Assembly (NCBI GenBank): GCA_012932865.1
Contig: SAXG01000076.1
Coordinates: 62,001 to 126,000, forward strand
DNA length: 64,000 bases
Direction: 5' to 3'
From: Amylostereum areolatum
Taxonomy: Eukaryota > Basidiomycota > Agaricomycetes > Russulales > Stereaceae
Shown: one piece after another, positions 61,058 to 64,000 of the stretch
Layout: each line of letters starts with the position of its first letter
How positions within the stretch are numbered: the first letter of the stretch is position 1
Notes under the pieces: generated by a model
Databases searched by the model: none
What the model was told of the DNA's origin: nothing
The model's input: only the letters and a program-made list of their open reading frames with translations
Made by a program: the position numbers and the translations under genes

Positions 61058-63969
61058 TTACAATCTCGAGCCGTAAGGGTGGGGCATCGACCTATCGTGC
61101 AGTCCGCGATGTATCAGCAGCACCCCCTGCAGCACCTCGCGCAGGATCCTGCGCCCTGTCTTCAGCTGTCTCCGTATCCTGTGCGCTTGCAGATGAACGT
61201 GCGCCTCGTCCGCGCCGATGAGCTGCGACACCCGTCCATTCAGCGCCTCCTCCGTGCTGGACATCGTCGATTCGTGGCTGGCCGTCGTCGACGGGCGCGA
61301 CGGCGTGGGCGTCGTCGCATGGCTCTCCTGCCCGCGCTTGGCCACGGACCACTCCACCTCGTCCGGGACGTGCTGCAGACGGCGCAGCACGTCTACGAGC
61401 ACGCCCCGGTCGACGTCGTCCTTCCGGAGGATGTCGTCGATCACGCCCTCGACCTGCTTGAGCAGCCGGATCAGCGTTCGGATTTCGTCCTCGAGCTCCG
61501 CGATCTGTCCCTCGTACCGCGCCTTCTGCGTGGCGAGCTGGAGCTGGAGCCGGTTCGCGTGCTCGCGGGACTCCTCGAGTTCGCGTCGGAGTGTGAGAAT
61601 CAGCATGTGGAGCCGCTTTGAGGGACGGCGGGCGATTCCTCCATGGGATCCGTCTGCGTCGGGGGAGGAGGGATAGGTGGGCGACGGATGGGGGTAGCGC
61701 GGTGTGGGGGTCCAAGGTGAGGTGGACCGGTGCTGAAACGACCCTTGTCCGGCGTCTTCAGAGTCCATATCCGTGATCACGTCCGCGACAAGAGAGTCGA
61801 TGAGCTGGTAGCAGTGGACGAGGCCGGTCCCTTCCTTGGGTATGAGCAGGAGCCGCTGGAGCATGGATAGCAAGTAGCCATGCGCCTCCGTGTCGTTCGT
61901 TCTCTCCTGGAGAGCGGAGGACATGTCCTCCAGGTTCATCATGTCGCGTAGGATGTCCATGTAAAGCCGTCCTTGGAGCTCCCGCTCGTCGTGCATCGTC
62001 TGTTCTTGCCATAGGTGGAGATCAGCCGACGCTCGGGAGACTCGGGCTTCCAGCACCCCGCGCCGCTTTTCGTCCAGGATCTTATGCTTCTGGAGCGCTT
62101 CGAGCTCCTCCGCGAGGGCGCCGTGCCGAAGTTTGTGGCAGAGTGCGATGATCCGGTCGAGGCCGTCGCTTTCCATCGTGGCCCGGTGTTCGAGGCGTGA
62201 CGAGAGGTCGTCCATGTTCTTGAGCACGCCATTGATCAGACGTAAATTATGCAGCTATGCATCGGGTCAGCAAGCAGTAAGGGCACCGAATTTCGAGGGA
62301 AAATTTACAGCATAGTCTCCAAGGGTTTCGTTGACGCCTTCGCCTTCGCCCGCAAGGCTATCCGCAGTGCCCCGACCTGCGATCACCATGGCCATGCTCT
62401 TGAACCAGTAAGCGTAAGGAGAGTTGCCCGCGGCCATGGCCTCTGTGAGCGCAGTGAGCGCGACCAGGACGGCCTGTAATCCGACCCCGTCGTCCCAATG
62501 CACGAGGAAGGTAAGCAGTTCGACGACGAGCTTCCGAGTGGCGACTCGGGGCGAGTTCAAAGACCTGGTGACTTGGGAGACGAGGTCGTTATGCGCCTCA
62601 ACGTTGCGTGTGTATGTCTGCTGGATCACAATCAGCATGCTACGACTACGTATAGTGAAAAGAAAGCGACTGGCTGGGATACGGAGAATGTGTCGTAGAC
62701 AGGCTAATATTCCGCACTCCAGTGGATGCTCGGCGTCCTGGCTTCATGGTAGTCGACGTCAGACTGGATACCTAACGTCCAAAGAAAGGGCTCACCGGTC
62801 CACACCCCTCCCATTTATCCACGTCAAAGCGTTTCCTAAGGCCGGCAACCCACCACCCTCGACGAATCGCCTCGTCCAACTAAAATGACGTCAGAGCTGG
62901 ACCCTATGCAGAACCACCGCGAGACGCACTCTCGCTCGTCTCTCCTGAGCGACTCGAGCAACGCAGTGGACTGGCTTCCCACCAGCGTGTGCTCCTTCAG
63001 CCGCTGGAGGTACCACGCGGGCAAGGTATCCTCTCCTGCAGCCTGGCCCGCATCTCTCCCAGATCTCTCGACGCGATCTCGTTTATCCTTCGACTTGATC
63101 GCGGGACGTCGCTGGAGCCGCTCGCTCCCGCGTCCTCCATGCCTCTCCCCTTCAATGGGCGAGGACGCGTCGCTGCGCGGAGAGCTCTCCTGTCGTCGAT
63201 GCGTCCCCGAGCCGACGAACTCCCTCGGGAGGGGCGGTCGACGGGCCCACGACCCCACAGTGGCCGTCGATGCTGGCCCGTCGTCCCAGCCTCGAGGAGA
63301 CGCCGCGCCTGATCCTGCGAAGGGCTCCTGAGAGAACGGAGGCCGCAAGGAGACGCCCGTGTCGATGGTCGCGATACGACGATGATGGGTGCCTCCGCTC
63401 GCACCGCCGCTGGGAAGATGGGGATCGTTCTGGCTCCGGAGACGGTCTTCGGAGAGCGCGCTCCTGGCGTCGACGGACTTGCTTCGCCGCTTGAGGGCGA
63501 GGGCGTGCGTTTGTGGTGAGCGGTGGGTCCACGGAGGCGTCTCCCTCGGGTGAAACTCGATGGAGGATGTGCCAGAGGGGGAGGAGTAGAGGCCCCTTTG
63601 TGCCGGTGAAAAGGGCGAGATAGGAGGGTGAGGCGAGGCGCTGGATTGTTGGGAGAGCAGGGAGAGCGGGGACCGCGAGGGGATCCTGTCGGTCCTTGCG
63701 GGCGTGCCAGCTCCGTTCGAGGCCTGACGGCGGCTTGTATGGAGGGTGGGATTGGAAGAGGGTGCTGAGATGATGTCCGTCGCGATTCGAGTCAAGGAAG
63801 GCTGAGAAAATGCAGGACGGTGGGGAGGCCGCGATCCGAGGCCGTCAGTCGTCGCGGTCGAAAGAGACGGGATTATAAAACTCACCCGGGTAGATGATTG
63901 GGAGCGTACATGGGTCCGCGAGTTCGTAGAGCCCGTCTTGGTCTTCCACAGGTTGACGAGCGAGTCCAT
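61058..63969 (-). CDS. Formin-type GBD/FH3 protein lacking FH1 and FH2
   Basis: Clear exons: 63969 to about 62920 (start MDSLVNLWKTKTG), 62617-62309, and 62254-61058 (54-nt intron, phase 0). The piece between 62617 and 62920 is not resolved. The N-terminus is a Ser/Pro/Arg-rich 300 aa, then LPAWYLQRLKEHTL (start of a GTPase-binding domain), RVATRKLVVELLTFLVHWDD and YWFKSMAMVIAGRG (GBD/armadillo), LHNLRLINGVLKNMDDLSSR (FH3), KEGTGLVHCYQLIDSLVADV, and a coiled coil (LILTLRRELEESREHANRLQ). These match diaphanous-related formins (Bni1/SepA/Cdc12), which nucleate actin through FH1-FH2. Here a stop follows the coiled coil and no FH1 or FH2 is in the 3' flank. The gene is truncated or a regulatory-only relative. 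Confidence 0.75.
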
Positions 63970-64000
63970 AGGTCGAGTGAGAGTCCCGGCTCCCCATGCA

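Overview
The window is nuclear DNA of a filamentous basidiomycete, most likely an agaricomycete. Genes are intron-rich with short GT-AG introns (about 42-91 nt in most genes, many with CTNAY-like branch sites). TATA boxes of TATATAAA type are seen, and the recognisable proteins are fungal: PEX3, a SUN-domain protein, a GH1 beta-glucosidase, a Zn2Cys6/PAS regulator of the ERT1/AcuK type, formin N-terminal domains and a P450. No prokaryotic operon, CRISPR array or convincing RNA gene was seen. Exon borders were worked out by eye; for most genes every junction was checked for phase.

Left part (1-7.7 kb): the 3' half of an LTR retroelement (Gag-like zinc-knuckle ORF, two small ORFs, polypurine tract and a 539-bp LTR) with no pol between Gag and LTR. 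It is followed by a long two-exon-or-more gene of unknown function on the minus strand (3351-6452).

Middle-left (7.7-35.3 kb): a minus-strand coiled-coil gene built from tandemly duplicated exon-intron units (7726-about 12450), and a plus-strand paralogue without that expansion (30800-33127). Near each lies one arm of an almost identical 1.3-kb inverted repeat (12605-13899 and 33972-35287). Between the arms are a SUN-domain nuclear-envelope gene (14585-17001), a WD40 gene (17553-19155), poorly resolved plus-strand coding sequence (20.4-22.4 kb), a large Pro/Ser-rich gene with a GMSSDES motif (22955-26062), a BTB gene (27402-28589) and a small orphan (29206-29811).

Middle-right (35.4-45.0 kb): a same-strand chain of broken host genes: an internal piece of the RNA polymerase III largest subunit, a long TOM1/HUWE1-type ubiquitin ligase lacking HECT, a Ca2+/H+ antiporter-like fragment and a P450 with recognisable active-site exons. 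All carry stops, frameshifts or missing ends and keep introns, so they derive from genomic DNA, not mRNA. This looks like transposon gene capture or a decayed segmental duplication.

Right part (46-64 kb): mostly intact housekeeping or regulatory genes. A membrane-protein gene and PEX3 are divergent, sharing a 289-bp gap. A 19-exon GH1 beta-glucosidase is followed by an ERT1/AcuK-like transcription factor (gluconeogenesis/carbon control). An F-box/LRR-like gene and a formin that ends before FH1/FH2 follow, both on the minus strand. A heptamer motif (AAGCTTG) recurs in short runs in many of the intergenic regions.
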